A stretch of 64,000 bases of DNA from Cinnamomum chago (taxonomy: Eukaryota > Streptophyta > Magnoliopsida > Laurales > Lauraceae), in NCBI GenBank assembly GCA_038049695.1, contig CP142452.1:35824501-35888500 (forward strand), read 5' to 3'. Under the pieces are notes generated by a model. That model saw only the letters and a program-made list of their open reading frames with translations. It was not told the origin of the DNA and did not search any database. The translations under genes were made by a program, and so were the position numbers. Positions 35,201 to 47,512 of the stretch are shown here, piece after piece; position 1 is the first letter of the stretch, and the number at the start of each line of letters is the position of its first letter.

Positions 35201-38200
35201 CTGGACGTCCAATGCCTTGTATGTAAAAATCTTGGAGGTTCTCTCTCCCTCTCCACTCCCATCCACCCTTTCTCTCTAATCCCTTTCTTCTTCTTCTCCC
35301 TTCTAATTCTTTAGACATAGGTTGAGAGATCATGTTGAGAGAATGATGAAGAGAGAAGAATCGTATTTTTTTTTTGTACTCAAAGATCAAGGAATAAAAA
35401 CATTACTTGGATTGATTCTGCGTATTATTCATGCAAGTGAGTTAATTTTCTCATTCTGGTTCTTTTATGTGTTTTGATTGGAGATAATTATTTCACATGA
35501 TTAGATCTAGGGTTTGAAAATAAAATAATGGATTAAAAGTTGAGAGACATCAAGTAATCACTTGCATAATTTTTTTCCTACTCTAAGAAGAGAGGACTGC
35601 ATTATCGCATTTTCAGTACTTGTAGGATCGTCTAGTTTCTAAATCTTTGGTACATCTTTTCCGCTTTTTATTTTTTTCCACCCCTTTTGTTTTTATTTTA
35701 AGATAATATTCTGATAATTTTTTTATTTGCAAATTCTTAATTTAGAAACCCCAACTTGCATCTTTCCATGTTTAGTAGAAACTTACTATTTTTGTTACTT
35801 GCATAATCTATGGTTGGAAAGTGTCTTTGCACATATTTCATATTTAGAAATTGCATTAGAGCAGATTTTTGTTGTTGAAATCACCAGATTATTAACTAAT
35901 TAGAAAGACTAAACTCGAACTTGGTAGGAGAACAGTGAAAAAATTTGCATAGTTTCAGCAGAATTGACTCAACTGTGTTACAAAAGTGCGCGATTTAAAA
36001 ACCAAGTAAACGTGAATGTTTTGGTCCGAAAAATAGTAGATTTAAAGTAAATTAATAGGACTTTGAAACCCCAGAATTTTAACCAAAAATAACCTCGGGA
36101 ACCATATCAACCAAAGGCACAAACAGGGGTAGTTGGAAAGCCTGCACCAGATTTTCAGCGGAATAACTGGTTCAACTAGGCATCTTTAAGTGATTATATC
36201 TTTTTCGTTTTAAGTCATTTTCCCATTCTTGTTTTTTTTGTTATATTCACGCATCATCAGAGTATTGGTTCCAGTCATTAGATTTAGGTTCATATTATCT
36301 TAGACTAGTCGTACAATCCCGCAAAGTTGGGCCTGTGCAAGAGTTTCCATACTTAGAATTTTTTTACAGCATGCATCAGATTTTTAGAAACTTGCATAAA
36401 ATTGCATTGTTAGCGTTTAGGGCATTATAGATCATTCATATTTGCATAAAAAAGTGATTTTGGTAATTAGGATCTAATTTAGGAAAATTTTGTTTTGATT
36501 TTCTTATATTAAATTGGTTGTTTGATTTGTGTATTCTTTTGCGGGTTTTAGTTTAATTAGTATCATCTAGATTAGGTTTATTTATTTAGATTAGTGTTTT
36601 TATTTTTGGAAGTTATTGTATTTATTTTTTAGTTATTATAGTAAAGCTGATGTAATTTAATTAGTATCCATTTAGGCCAGATTTAGTGTTTATTTAGGAT
36701 AAGTCAAAGTTGAAAAGTCTCACAAAAAGCATTGCTCCCTATGGATTGACCTAGACTCACCATATTGTCACTACAATCGCACCCTACAGTTTGGGTCCGA
36801 TCAAGGTTTTAGCGCCGTTGCCAAGGAGCGCCAGTAAAGGTAACTTTTTGACTTTCTATTTAAATTGTGTATTACTTTTGTCATCTTGCTAGAAATTGGG
36901 GGTGCATGCATGGAATGTTGAAACTACCCTAATTTGGAGAAAGAAAGTGAATGGAATGTTAGCAACTCATATCATTGATTTTTAGAAAATTCCAAAAAGT
37001 TACCAAATTTTCCTTTTTTTTTTTTTGTAGTTAGCTCCTTAAGGAAAGAAAGTGAAACTAAGGCCTAAAGTTGCGTTCTTTGGTTAAGCTCGATGCCTAA
37101 GTAAAGCCTTGTCCCAAAAAGGGAAATAGTCAAGCTATTCGAGGCAAGTGGTTTTTAAGCGGGACCATTGTGACCTCACCACTTACCTGGGGGCTAACCT
37201 GGTCGAGTTAACTTCATAAGTTCAAGTTAAGAGCTGAGGTGAACTTTTTGACCTTTAGTGAGGTTTGTTGCTGTTCTAAGTTAGTTTCTTTATTTCCACT
37301 AATTTTTAAAAATAATAATAATAAAATTGAAAATTCAAGATTCCTAAAAAGAAGGATTGGCCTCCACCAATTTGGCAAAGAGATTCACGGCGGAGATTAG
37401 GAAGGAAGGAATCTCCGATTAAGAGCAATATTGAACACTTTGAATCTCCAAATCAATCAAGTCCTTTGAGACCATCACCAATGGCGAGTGGGTCCGGTAG
37501 TGGCAACAACAATAATGACCGGAATGGTAGGAATGACAATGATAATAATGGGGAGGTAAACAAAGGGCTATGAGTTTACAAGAATACCTTCAACCCACAC
37601 GGACAACCACACCTTCCTGCATGGTCGTCCCACCCAATGTGGGAAATTTTGAAATAAAACCGGGCATGATACAATTACTCCCTAAGTTCCATGGCCTCGA
37701 TTCAGAAAGTGCGTCCTCGCACTTAGGAGAATTTGAAGAAGTATGTGCCTCTTTACACTTTAATAATATTGGGCAGGACATAGTCAAATTCAAATTATTC
37801 CCTTCTTCACTGAAGGAGAAGGAAAAAATATGGTTGCATTCCCTTAGGCCCAATTTGATTACCACTTGGAATGTTATGGTGCGAGAATTCTTGATAAAGT
37901 TTTTGCCGCTTCATAAAACCAACACTTTGAGGAGACACATGATGAATTTCAAACAAAAAGACAGAGAGTCTTTTTTCAAGTGTTGGGAACACTACAAAGA
38001 GCTCTTGCAAGCCTGCCCACATCATGGATTCGAATCATGGCACGTAATTGGTATGTTTTATGATGGGTTAACTTCTGAAATGCACCAATTCGTTGAAACG
38101 ATGTGTAATGGTGAGTTTTTGAGCAAAAACCCAGATGAAGCATGGGACTACTTAGATTCTTTGGCAGAAAGTGCCCAAAATTGGGACACTTCGGATGGAG

Positions 38201-41200
38201 TTGATAATCCAAGGCAATCGAATAATCCTAAGGGAGGGGGAATATATCGACTTCAGGAAGATGAAATGGAACTCAATGCAAAAGTAGCCTCCCTAACCAA
38301 AAAAATTGAAGCCATAGAAATGGGGAGGAGTAAACAGCCCATCACCGTATGTGGTATTTGTGACTGTGACACCCACTCTTCGAAGGATTGCCCAACAATC
38401 CCTGCTTTCAAAGAGGTGTTAGAGGAGCAGGCCAATGCTACCAATGCATATCAAAGGCCATTCAACAATCAACTCGGTAACTCGTACAACCCCACCTGGA
38501 GGAATCATCCCAATTTCAGTTGGAGGAATGGGCCTACTACTAATCAGGAGTCGGTCCGTCAAAGACCTACACATCAAGGTGGTGACTTTAGGCCCTCAAC
38601 ATAAGGAGCCCAATACACACCACCCCCTCCACAGTCTCAAAATAGGTCTTTGGAGGATCTGCTTACAAATTTAATTCAAACTAAGAATTCCATCATTCAA
38701 AACATTCAACAATCTTTTCTAGACTTTCAAAAGGAGGTGAGAACCTCAATCGGCCAACTCAGCAATGCCCTTCAAAACAGGGAGAAGGGGGCTTTCCCAG
38801 CCCAACCACACTCGAACCCTAAGGGACAATATGAAGTGGTCAATGCAGGTCCTTCTACCTTAAAGGAGCAGGTGCAAGCTGTGACCACTTTGTAGAGTGG
38901 TAAAGAAATTTCAAAAGATGATCCGAAAAAAAATCACTTGCATCCTCAAATCAAAAAGTTGCTGATGACAAAAGGAAGGAACCCGAAATTTCTGAGTACA
39001 AGCCTATGGCCCCATTTCCCCAACAACCGAGATCGCCAAAGCAGATGATCCCAAATGAGGAGATTTTGGATATCTTCAAAGAAGTCAAGATTAATATCCC
39101 GCTTTTGGATGCCATCAAACAGATTTCATCTTACGTTAAGTTCCTCAAAGATTTATGCTCAATCAAGCGTAAGATACATGTTTCTAGAAAGCTTTCTTAG
39201 CCGAGCAAGCAAGCTCGATTCTAAGACAAGATGCTCCCCCCAAATATAAAGATCCAAGATGCTCCACAGTATCGTGCATCATTGAAATTTCCAGATCGAA
39301 CAGGCGTTACTCGACTTGGGGGCTAGTGTCAATCTACTTCCTTATTCGATTTATCAACAGTTGGGGCTAGACGAGTTGAAACCTACCTAGGTCACTCTTC
39401 AGCTCGCTGACAGATCAATAAAGAAACCGAGGGGGATGGTGGAAGATGTCTTAGTACAAATAGAGAAGTTCTACTTTCCAGTGGACTTTATCGTTTTGGA
39501 TACCCAACCTGTGGCAAACCCAAAGACTCAAATTCTTGTAATATTGGGTAGACCTTTCTTAGCCACTTCAAATGCACTGATCAATTGCCGGAACGGGGTA
39601 ATGAAGCTTTCTTTCGGAAACATGACCATTGAGCTCAATGTTTTCAATGCATGCAAACAAATGTGGGATGATGATTCTGATTTTGAAGAGATTGACATGA
39701 TTGAGGCCATTGTTCAAGAATCTTTTGCGGAGTTCACCAACCCCAATTTCTTGTACCTCTTTGAATCTAATTTGCCAAAATCTTTTAACTTTGAAGATGA
39801 TATTGTTCAGATGGCTAATAATGTGTGGAACCCGAAAAATGAGGAGCTAGTGCCATCTGGGTCTAAGTCTCTTCCCTCTCAGATGACGCCACCCAAACCT
39901 GAGTTGAAACCTCTGCTAGTTGACCTCAAATATGCATACCTAGGGGATGATGAAACGTTCCTAGTTGTAATTTCTGCACACCTAGACAAGGACCAAAAGG
40001 TGTAATTAATGGAAATACTTAAGCAGCACAAGGGTGCAATAGCATGGACTGTGGCAGATATTAAAGGCATTAACCCCTACGTGTGTACCCACCATATTTA
40101 CCTTGAAGAAAATGCAAAACCGTCCAGACAAATGCAACGCCGGCTCAACCCCACCATGTAGGAGGTGGTTAGGGTTGAGGTCTTAAAACTTCTAGATGTG
40201 GGTATCATCTATCTGATCTTGAATAGTCAGTGGGTAAGCCCTACCCAAGTAGTACCAAAGAAAGTCGGCGTCACTGTAGTCAAGAATGATAAGGATGAAC
40301 TCATCCCTAACCAGATACCCCCAAGTTGGAGAATATGTATTGACTACAGAAAGCTCAATGAGGTCACATGTAAGGACCATTTTCCGTTATCCTTTTTGGA
40401 CCAAATTTTGGAAAGGGTCGCAGGTCACCCATACTACTGCTTCTTGGATGGATACTCAAGATACAACCAGATAGAAATCGCCCCTGAGTACCAAGAGAAA
40501 ACCACATTCACGTGTCCTTTCGGAACTTTTGCCTACCGACGAATGCCCTTTGGACTATGCAATGCTCCCGCTACTTTCTAACGCTACATGCTGAGCATAT
40601 TCAGTGACATGGTGGAGCGTTTCCTCAAGGTCTTCATGGATGATTTCTCCGTTTTCGGTAATCCTTTCAAAGACTGCTTAAGTAATTTGGAACAGGTCCT
40701 TGTTAGATGTGAAGAAAAGAACCTAGTGTTAAATTGGAAGAAATGTCACTTCATGGTTCGCCAGGGAATAGTCCTTGGCCATATTGTTTCATCCAAGGGA
40801 ATGAAAGTTGACAAGTCAAAAATCAAAAATAGATTTGATCTCAAATCTACCCGTCCCAAAAACCGTTAGAGATATCAGATTGTTCTTAGGGCATGCAGGC
40901 TTTTACAGAAGGTTTATAAAAGATTTCAACACTATCTCCAGACCACTGTGCAACCTTCTATTAAAAGATCATCAATTTGAGTGGACTGAGGCATGCCACG
41001 AAGCTTTCACCAAGCTAAAGGGCCTGCTTACTTCCGCTCCGATTATGCAACCGCCTAACTGGAGCCTAACTTTTGAACTTATGTGTGATGCAAGTGAATA
41101 TGCGGTTGGTGCTGTGTTGGGGCAACGTAAGGAAAAGAAACCTTACGCAATTTATTATGCAAGCCAGACTTTGAACAACGCACAGATCAATTATTCCACC

Positions 41201-44200
41201 ACAGAGAAAGAATTATTGGTTGTGGTCTTTGCGCTTGACAAATTTCGCTCATACTTGCTAGGATCCAAGATCACTGTGTTCACTGTTCACCGATCATTCG
41301 GCGCTGAAATATCTTCTTTCTAAAAAGGATGCAAAACCGCACCTCATTCATTGGATCCCTCTACTCCAGGAATTTGATATCAAAATCAGTGAGAAGAAGG
41401 GAGTAGAAAATGTAGTTACAGATCACCTATCACGACTTGTCATTTCCGAATCTTTGGAATCCACACCCATCCAGGACAACTTCACTGATGAACAATTATT
41501 CGCAGTATCCCAATTACCCTGGTATGCAGACATTGCCAACTATCTTGCAACAGGCACAGTCCCAGAACATTGGAATAAGCAAGATAGGGGTAAAAAAATT
41601 TTGAGGTCCGAAACTTTTTCTAGGATGACCCATATTTGTTTAAATATTGTCCAGACCAAATCATTAGGAGGTGTGTGCCAGATAATGAGCAAAATAGTGT
41701 CATCTCCTTTTGTCATTCACAGGCATGTGGGGGCCATTTCTCTTCTAAAAAGACCGCCTTTAAGATTCTACAATGCGGTTTTTACTGGCCCACCCTTTTC
41801 TGAGATGCCCATGAATATTGCAAGTCTTATGAAAACTGTCAAAAATTGGGTTCCATCTCAAGAAGGAACATGATGCCCCTGAACCCGATTTTGATCATTG
41901 AGTTGTTTGATGTATGGGGCATAGATTTCAGGAGACCATCTCGCCAAAGTTTTGGCCATCTCTACATTTTAGTAGCTATTGATTATGTTTCCAAGTGGAT
42001 TGAAGCTATCCCATGTCGGAAAAATGATGCGAATGTTGTCAAGAAATTTCTGAAGGAGCACATATTTTCTAGATTCGGGACCCCACAAGCCATCATTAGT
42101 GATGGTGGTGCCCACTTCTGTAATTGTGTAATTGAAGCGTTGTTAAAAAAAATACTGAATTACACACAAAGTGGCTACCCCTTATCACCCACAGACCAGT
42201 GGGCAAGTTGAGGTCTCAAATCAGGAAATCAAACGTATATTGGAGACCATAGTAAACCCTACTCAGAAGGATTGGTCACTCCGACTAACTAACGCGTTAT
42301 GGGCTTACTGCACTGCATTCAAAACTCCAATAGGCATGTCTCCATATAGACTGATTTATGGGAAAGCTTGCCATCTTCCGGTGGAATTAGAACATCGAGC
42401 ATATTGGCACTAAAACAGCTAAACTTTGATATGGAGAAAGCTGGAATTAAGAGGAAATTCCATATGAAAGAATTAGAAGAGATTCGCAACGAGGTTTATC
42501 AAAGTTCTCATATTTACAAAGACAGGACCAAGGCTTTCCATGATAAAACATTTTTCGAAAAGCTTTTCACCCTTCACAAAAAGTCCTTCTTTACAATTCT
42601 CGTTTGCATCTCTTTACTGGGAAGTTGAGATCTCGATGGAGTGGCCCCTTTATTATTAAGCATTTTTTTCCGCTCGTGGCAGTTGAGTTGAAGAATCCCA
42701 AGGATGTTTCAGAATGGTTCACTATTTTGTTTAAGTAAAGGTTTTTGGAATCATTCTTGGAACCATTCGATTTAGAGGACACTATTTTACCTCTGACTAG
42801 TCCTGACTATCAGGACTGATGAGCATTGGATCTGACAGCATTCAACTCTGTGTACATATGTAAATAGATCTTGCTACTTTGTTTTTTGTGTCTTTTGCCT
42901 CATCTTTGACAGATCCATAGGAGATCTGCAGTATCCCATGTGCTTTCTACACTTTACCCTATGTTATTTTTATGTGCCTCATGTTTCATATTTTCAATGC
43001 ATATAATTTGTTTACACATCGAGGACGATGTTCATGCTAGGTTGGGGGGTAGGGACAAGCACCCCTGTCCATCTTTAGACGAAAGTTTTACACTCTTTTA
43101 TTAAAAAAAAAAATTAAAAGGGGAAAGTTTCAAAAGGATTTTTACAAAATGAAGGTACCTTAAATTTCAGAATTTTCAATGCTTTGGGCAAAAGAGAACA
43201 AATGGTTCATTATTTTGTTTAAGGAAAGCTTATTGGAAAAGTGTTGAATTTTGATCCCTCACTTTTACACAGTCTGTATACGTTTTCAAGGTTTTGAATG
43301 TGAAGCTATAATTTCCGTTTTCTTTGACGATTGGATTGAAAATATGATGGATAACCGACCCTTAGTTTCACAGTTTCCTGGTTCATAGTCTGATCAGCCA
43401 CAAACAGTTGAATTAATTCGGGCACATGGAAAGGGCTGCCTATTGTTGGGGACCATAATAAAAAAAGTGTTTAGTATAAATCTTGAAAAGAATAAAAAGT
43501 TATGTTACTAGTTTGGGTTCGTAGCCTTTTTAACTTGAGCTAGTAAGCTCGTAGGGGTATTTACATACCTAGTGCCCTAAAGACATCTGTCTTGGGAGTC
43601 ATTGACCTAATGCTCGTTACATGGGTTAATTAGAAAGCTTAAGAGACCTAGGCATTGCACAGTCCAATGTGTGTGTTAAAATATATATATATTTGCAACC
43701 TTTGAAAAAGCAGTTGTGCGAAAGCCGTCATGGTCGCCTTGACAGGAAGACTGTTTTTTTTTTATTGCTAAGGTTAGGTGGCCCAGAATTTTGGATAAAA
43801 AATCGTTTTCATGGAAGCTTTTGGTGGATCATTTGATACCTATGTTTTTTTTTATACACACTTATCACCATGCACAATCAATTCGGCATGATTTCGAGAA
43901 TTTCTGACCACAAGATGAGATTTGTGAACCTAATTTAAGATTTTCCTTTGAGAAATTTCGAGAATCAAGAATATTTGGTGTTTGTAAATTTTCTTATGAA
44001 AAGTTCCCATGGTTTTGCTAAGTTTCTACTTGGATTGAAAAACAAAACAGAGACAGAGAGAATTTTGTGGATACATTCACTGGAAACCCTCACGAGGCAC
44101 AACTCGTCCACTAGGGGGAACCTAAGGGTTTAACGGCTTACTACATAGGCTAAATGCAGTAGAGAGTACCAGCGAAAGTGGTGTTTTTATTTTTTTCATT

Positions 44201-47200
44201 TCTGATTTCTGCATTAGTTTAATTTCCTTAGGATTAGTTTAATGAGTTTTATTCCTTGTCGCTTATTTTGCTAAGGGACTAGCAAAAAGCTGGTTGAAGG
44301 GTGTGATAAGTCCACAAAACTAGGTCATCAGGTCAACATTTCATTAGCATTTGTGGACCTAATTAGGTTTAATTGCATAAAATTGCACTTAATTTCATGA
44401 TTACATGTATTTGGGGTTATTTTTGGAAACATGGTCAGAATTGGTCAAAATTCATTGAATTGCATGACTTTTGTGAAATTAAGTTTTTCTCATCTCATTT
44501 TCACCCCAAAATTAGGCTTGTGGTTTCATCAATGCATATCTTGCAAATTTTTAATACCATGTGATATTTTTGGAAAGTTGGTCATTTTGGTGCATCACTA
44601 GGCATGTAGCGTCCCCCATACATGGTTCATAATTATTAGTGTTAAAATTGTCTCTTTCAATTTGTATGAGAAATCAAGAAATGGCAACTGCATTGAAAAG
44701 CAATTGAGTAGGGACCACACCTTCCTTGGGTGTGAACCTGAGTACACGCCCAAGGAGGGGCCCCACTTTGTCATAGCATGCAAGTTTCCAAGATTTTGAT
44801 AAATTCTTCTTTATATGTGTTGCCAAAAATTGTGATTCTCTCCATCACTAAGATTTGAATTCAAATTCAAATTCAAGAAAGAGATTTGTTCAAGAATGGA
44901 AAGAAGATCTAAAGAAGCTTAGAAAAGTCAAACTTGTGGAAGAAGAAATCTAATCCAAGAAGGAGATAAAGACCAAGAAGGAAATAAAATCAAGAAGCAA
45001 GAGAGAAGGGAATCCAAGCAAGGGTTGCACTTCCACTAGTGGTCCCCACTTACCCTTGGACGTCCCATATGGAGCTGCACAAAAAGAGCATAAAATCTGA
45101 AATTGTTTTACGGAAGTTTATCCTTAGCACATAAAGATCTCTTGAGGAGCCCAAGATAAAAAGAACTGGACCACAAGACTCTATCATTGGCAAGAAATCA
45201 ATTGAAGTTTATATCGTTGCCAAGATAGGATGATCTCTTGGGATTCAAGCCAAGAATGAGGAGGTGTTCTACCAAACAAGGGAACATCAGAGATTATAAA
45301 AGAAAAGACAGCCGAGGTGCTGGACGTCCAATGCCTTGTATGTAAAAATCTTGGATTGGAGACAATTATTTCACATGATTAGATCTAGGGTTTGAAAATA
45401 AAATAAATGGATTAAAAGTCGAGAGACATCAAGTAATCACTTGCATATTTTTTTTCCTACTCTGAGAAGAGAGGACTGCATTATCGCATTTTCAGTACTT
45501 GTAGGATCGTCTAGTTTTTAAATCTTTGGTACATCTTTTCCGCTTTTTTTTTCAACCCTTTTTTTTATTTTAAGTTAATATTCTGATAAGTTTTTTATTC
45601 GAAAATTCTTGATTTAGAAACCCCAGCTTGCATCTTTCCATGTTTAGTAGGACTTACTATTTTAGTTACTTGCATAATCTATAGTTGGAAAGTGTCTTTG
45701 CACATACTTCATATTTAGAAATTGCATTAGAACAAGTTTTTGTTGCTGAAATCACAAGATTATTAACTGATTAGAAAGACTAAATTCGGACTTGGTACGA
45801 GAATAGTGAAAAATTCTACACAGTTTCAGCAGAATTGACCCAACTGTGTTACAAAAGTGCGCGATTTAAAAACCAAGTAAACATGAATGTTTTGGTCCTA
45901 AAAATAGCAGATTTAAAGTACATTAATAGGAATTTGAAACTCCAGAATTTTAGCCAAAAATAACCTTGGGAACCGTGTCAACCAGAGGTACAAATAGGGG
46001 TAGTTGAAAAGCCTGTACCAGATTTCAGCGGCATAACTAATTCAACTAGGCATCTTTAGGTGATCATATCTTTTTCATTTTAAGTCCTTTTTCCATTCTT
46101 CTTCTTTTGTTGTGTTCATGCATTATCAGAGTATTGGTTCCAGTCATTAGATTTAGGTTCATATCATCTTAGACTAGTCGTACAGTCCAGCAAAGTTGGG
46201 CCTGCGCAAGAGTTTCCATACTTAGAATTTTTTTACAGCATGCTTCAGATTTTTAGAAACTTGCATAAAATTGCATTGTTAGCGTTTAGGGCCTTATAGA
46301 TCATTCATATTTGCATAAAAGGTGATTTTGGTAATTAGGATCTAATTTAGGAAAATTTTGTTTTGATTTTCTTATATTAAATTGGTTGTTTGATTTGTGT
46401 ATTCTTTTGTAGGTTTTAGTTTATTTAGTATCATCTAGATTAGGTTTCTTTATTTAGATTAGTGTTTTTATTTTTGGAATTTATTGTATTTATTTTTTAG
46501 TTATTATAGCAAAGTTGATGTAATTTTATTAGTATCCATTTTGGCCAGATTCAGTGTTTATTTAAGATAAGTCAAAGTTGAAAAGTCTCACAAAAAGTAT
46601 TACTTCTTGTGGATCAACCTGGACTCACCAGATTATTACTACAATCGCATCCTACACTTGAGGTCCGATCACAATCACATCGTGATTTTCCCATCTAGTG
46701 TGGATGTCATCCTTATCAAAATAGTACTTACTCCAAATAGGGCTTCTATTTGTGAAAAGTTGTTATTTATTGGAAACGCACTCAACAAGGTCGAGAATCT
46801 TATTTTGAGTTATTTAGACTTTCTTTAAAATGGCTCCATTGGGGAGGCTAACGGATGTCTTATCAGTGGAGCCCAGAGGATCCAAGCTCGATGCATAGAC
46901 TAAATGCCAGGTGGACAACAGTAAAGCATACTACTGTGCAAGTAGAAATAAATCACTCATAATGTAATTTCATGGGGGCACATCTATAATGCATTTTCAT
47001 AAACATCAAATGTGTAAGTACATGCATTTATATATGTGGATCTATATGTATTTTCCATTATTTGTGATTTGGGAACCTCAAACATTTAACCGTCGGCAAC
47101 ATTCATTTTTGTGATTTAACTCCAGCCGTGAACATCAATCTAATGTTGACGTATGTTAGTGGGGCCTAAACGTGATCACTGGTGGGTGGGCCTTAATTAA

Positions 47201-47467
47201 AATTTTATCTATATATATATATATAAAAGCAAGGCTCTCCTAAACTGAATTTTATCTTATCCTAAGCTGGAATATTGTTGGTCCCACAAATCAAAGTTGA
47301 TTATATCTGTTTTTTGCATGATAGAATTGGAAAATCCAGTTCTTATTGAATTTATCTTGATTTTGGAGACGATCATCATATAAAAAACAACAATAATTGA
47401 CTTTAATTTGTGGGACCAGCACTGTTTCAACTTAGAATGAGACAAGTTTCAGCTTAGGAGAACTGGC

Positions 47468-47512
<45 letters not shown>

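Larger units (their letters stand above)
34201..46671 (+). mobile_element. Athila-like Ty3/gypsy element in PAP intron 3, full length but decayed
   Basis: LTRs 34201-36803 and 44304-46671 flank gag and pol. The TSD CAATC is exact (34196-34200 and 46672-46676). The primer-binding site ttttagcgccgttgcc and long LTRs starting TGATAAG are Athila hallmarks. The first base of the 5' LTR has changed from T to G. Counting by eye, about 11 differences lie in the first 245 bp of the LTR pair. Gag and pol carry stops and frameshifts and there is no env-like frame. The element is antisense to PAP. Confidence 0.93.

Noticed and set aside
42783-44303. Env-like gene in the Athila-like element
   Set aside because: No frame longer than about 60 codons and no signal peptide or membrane segment.
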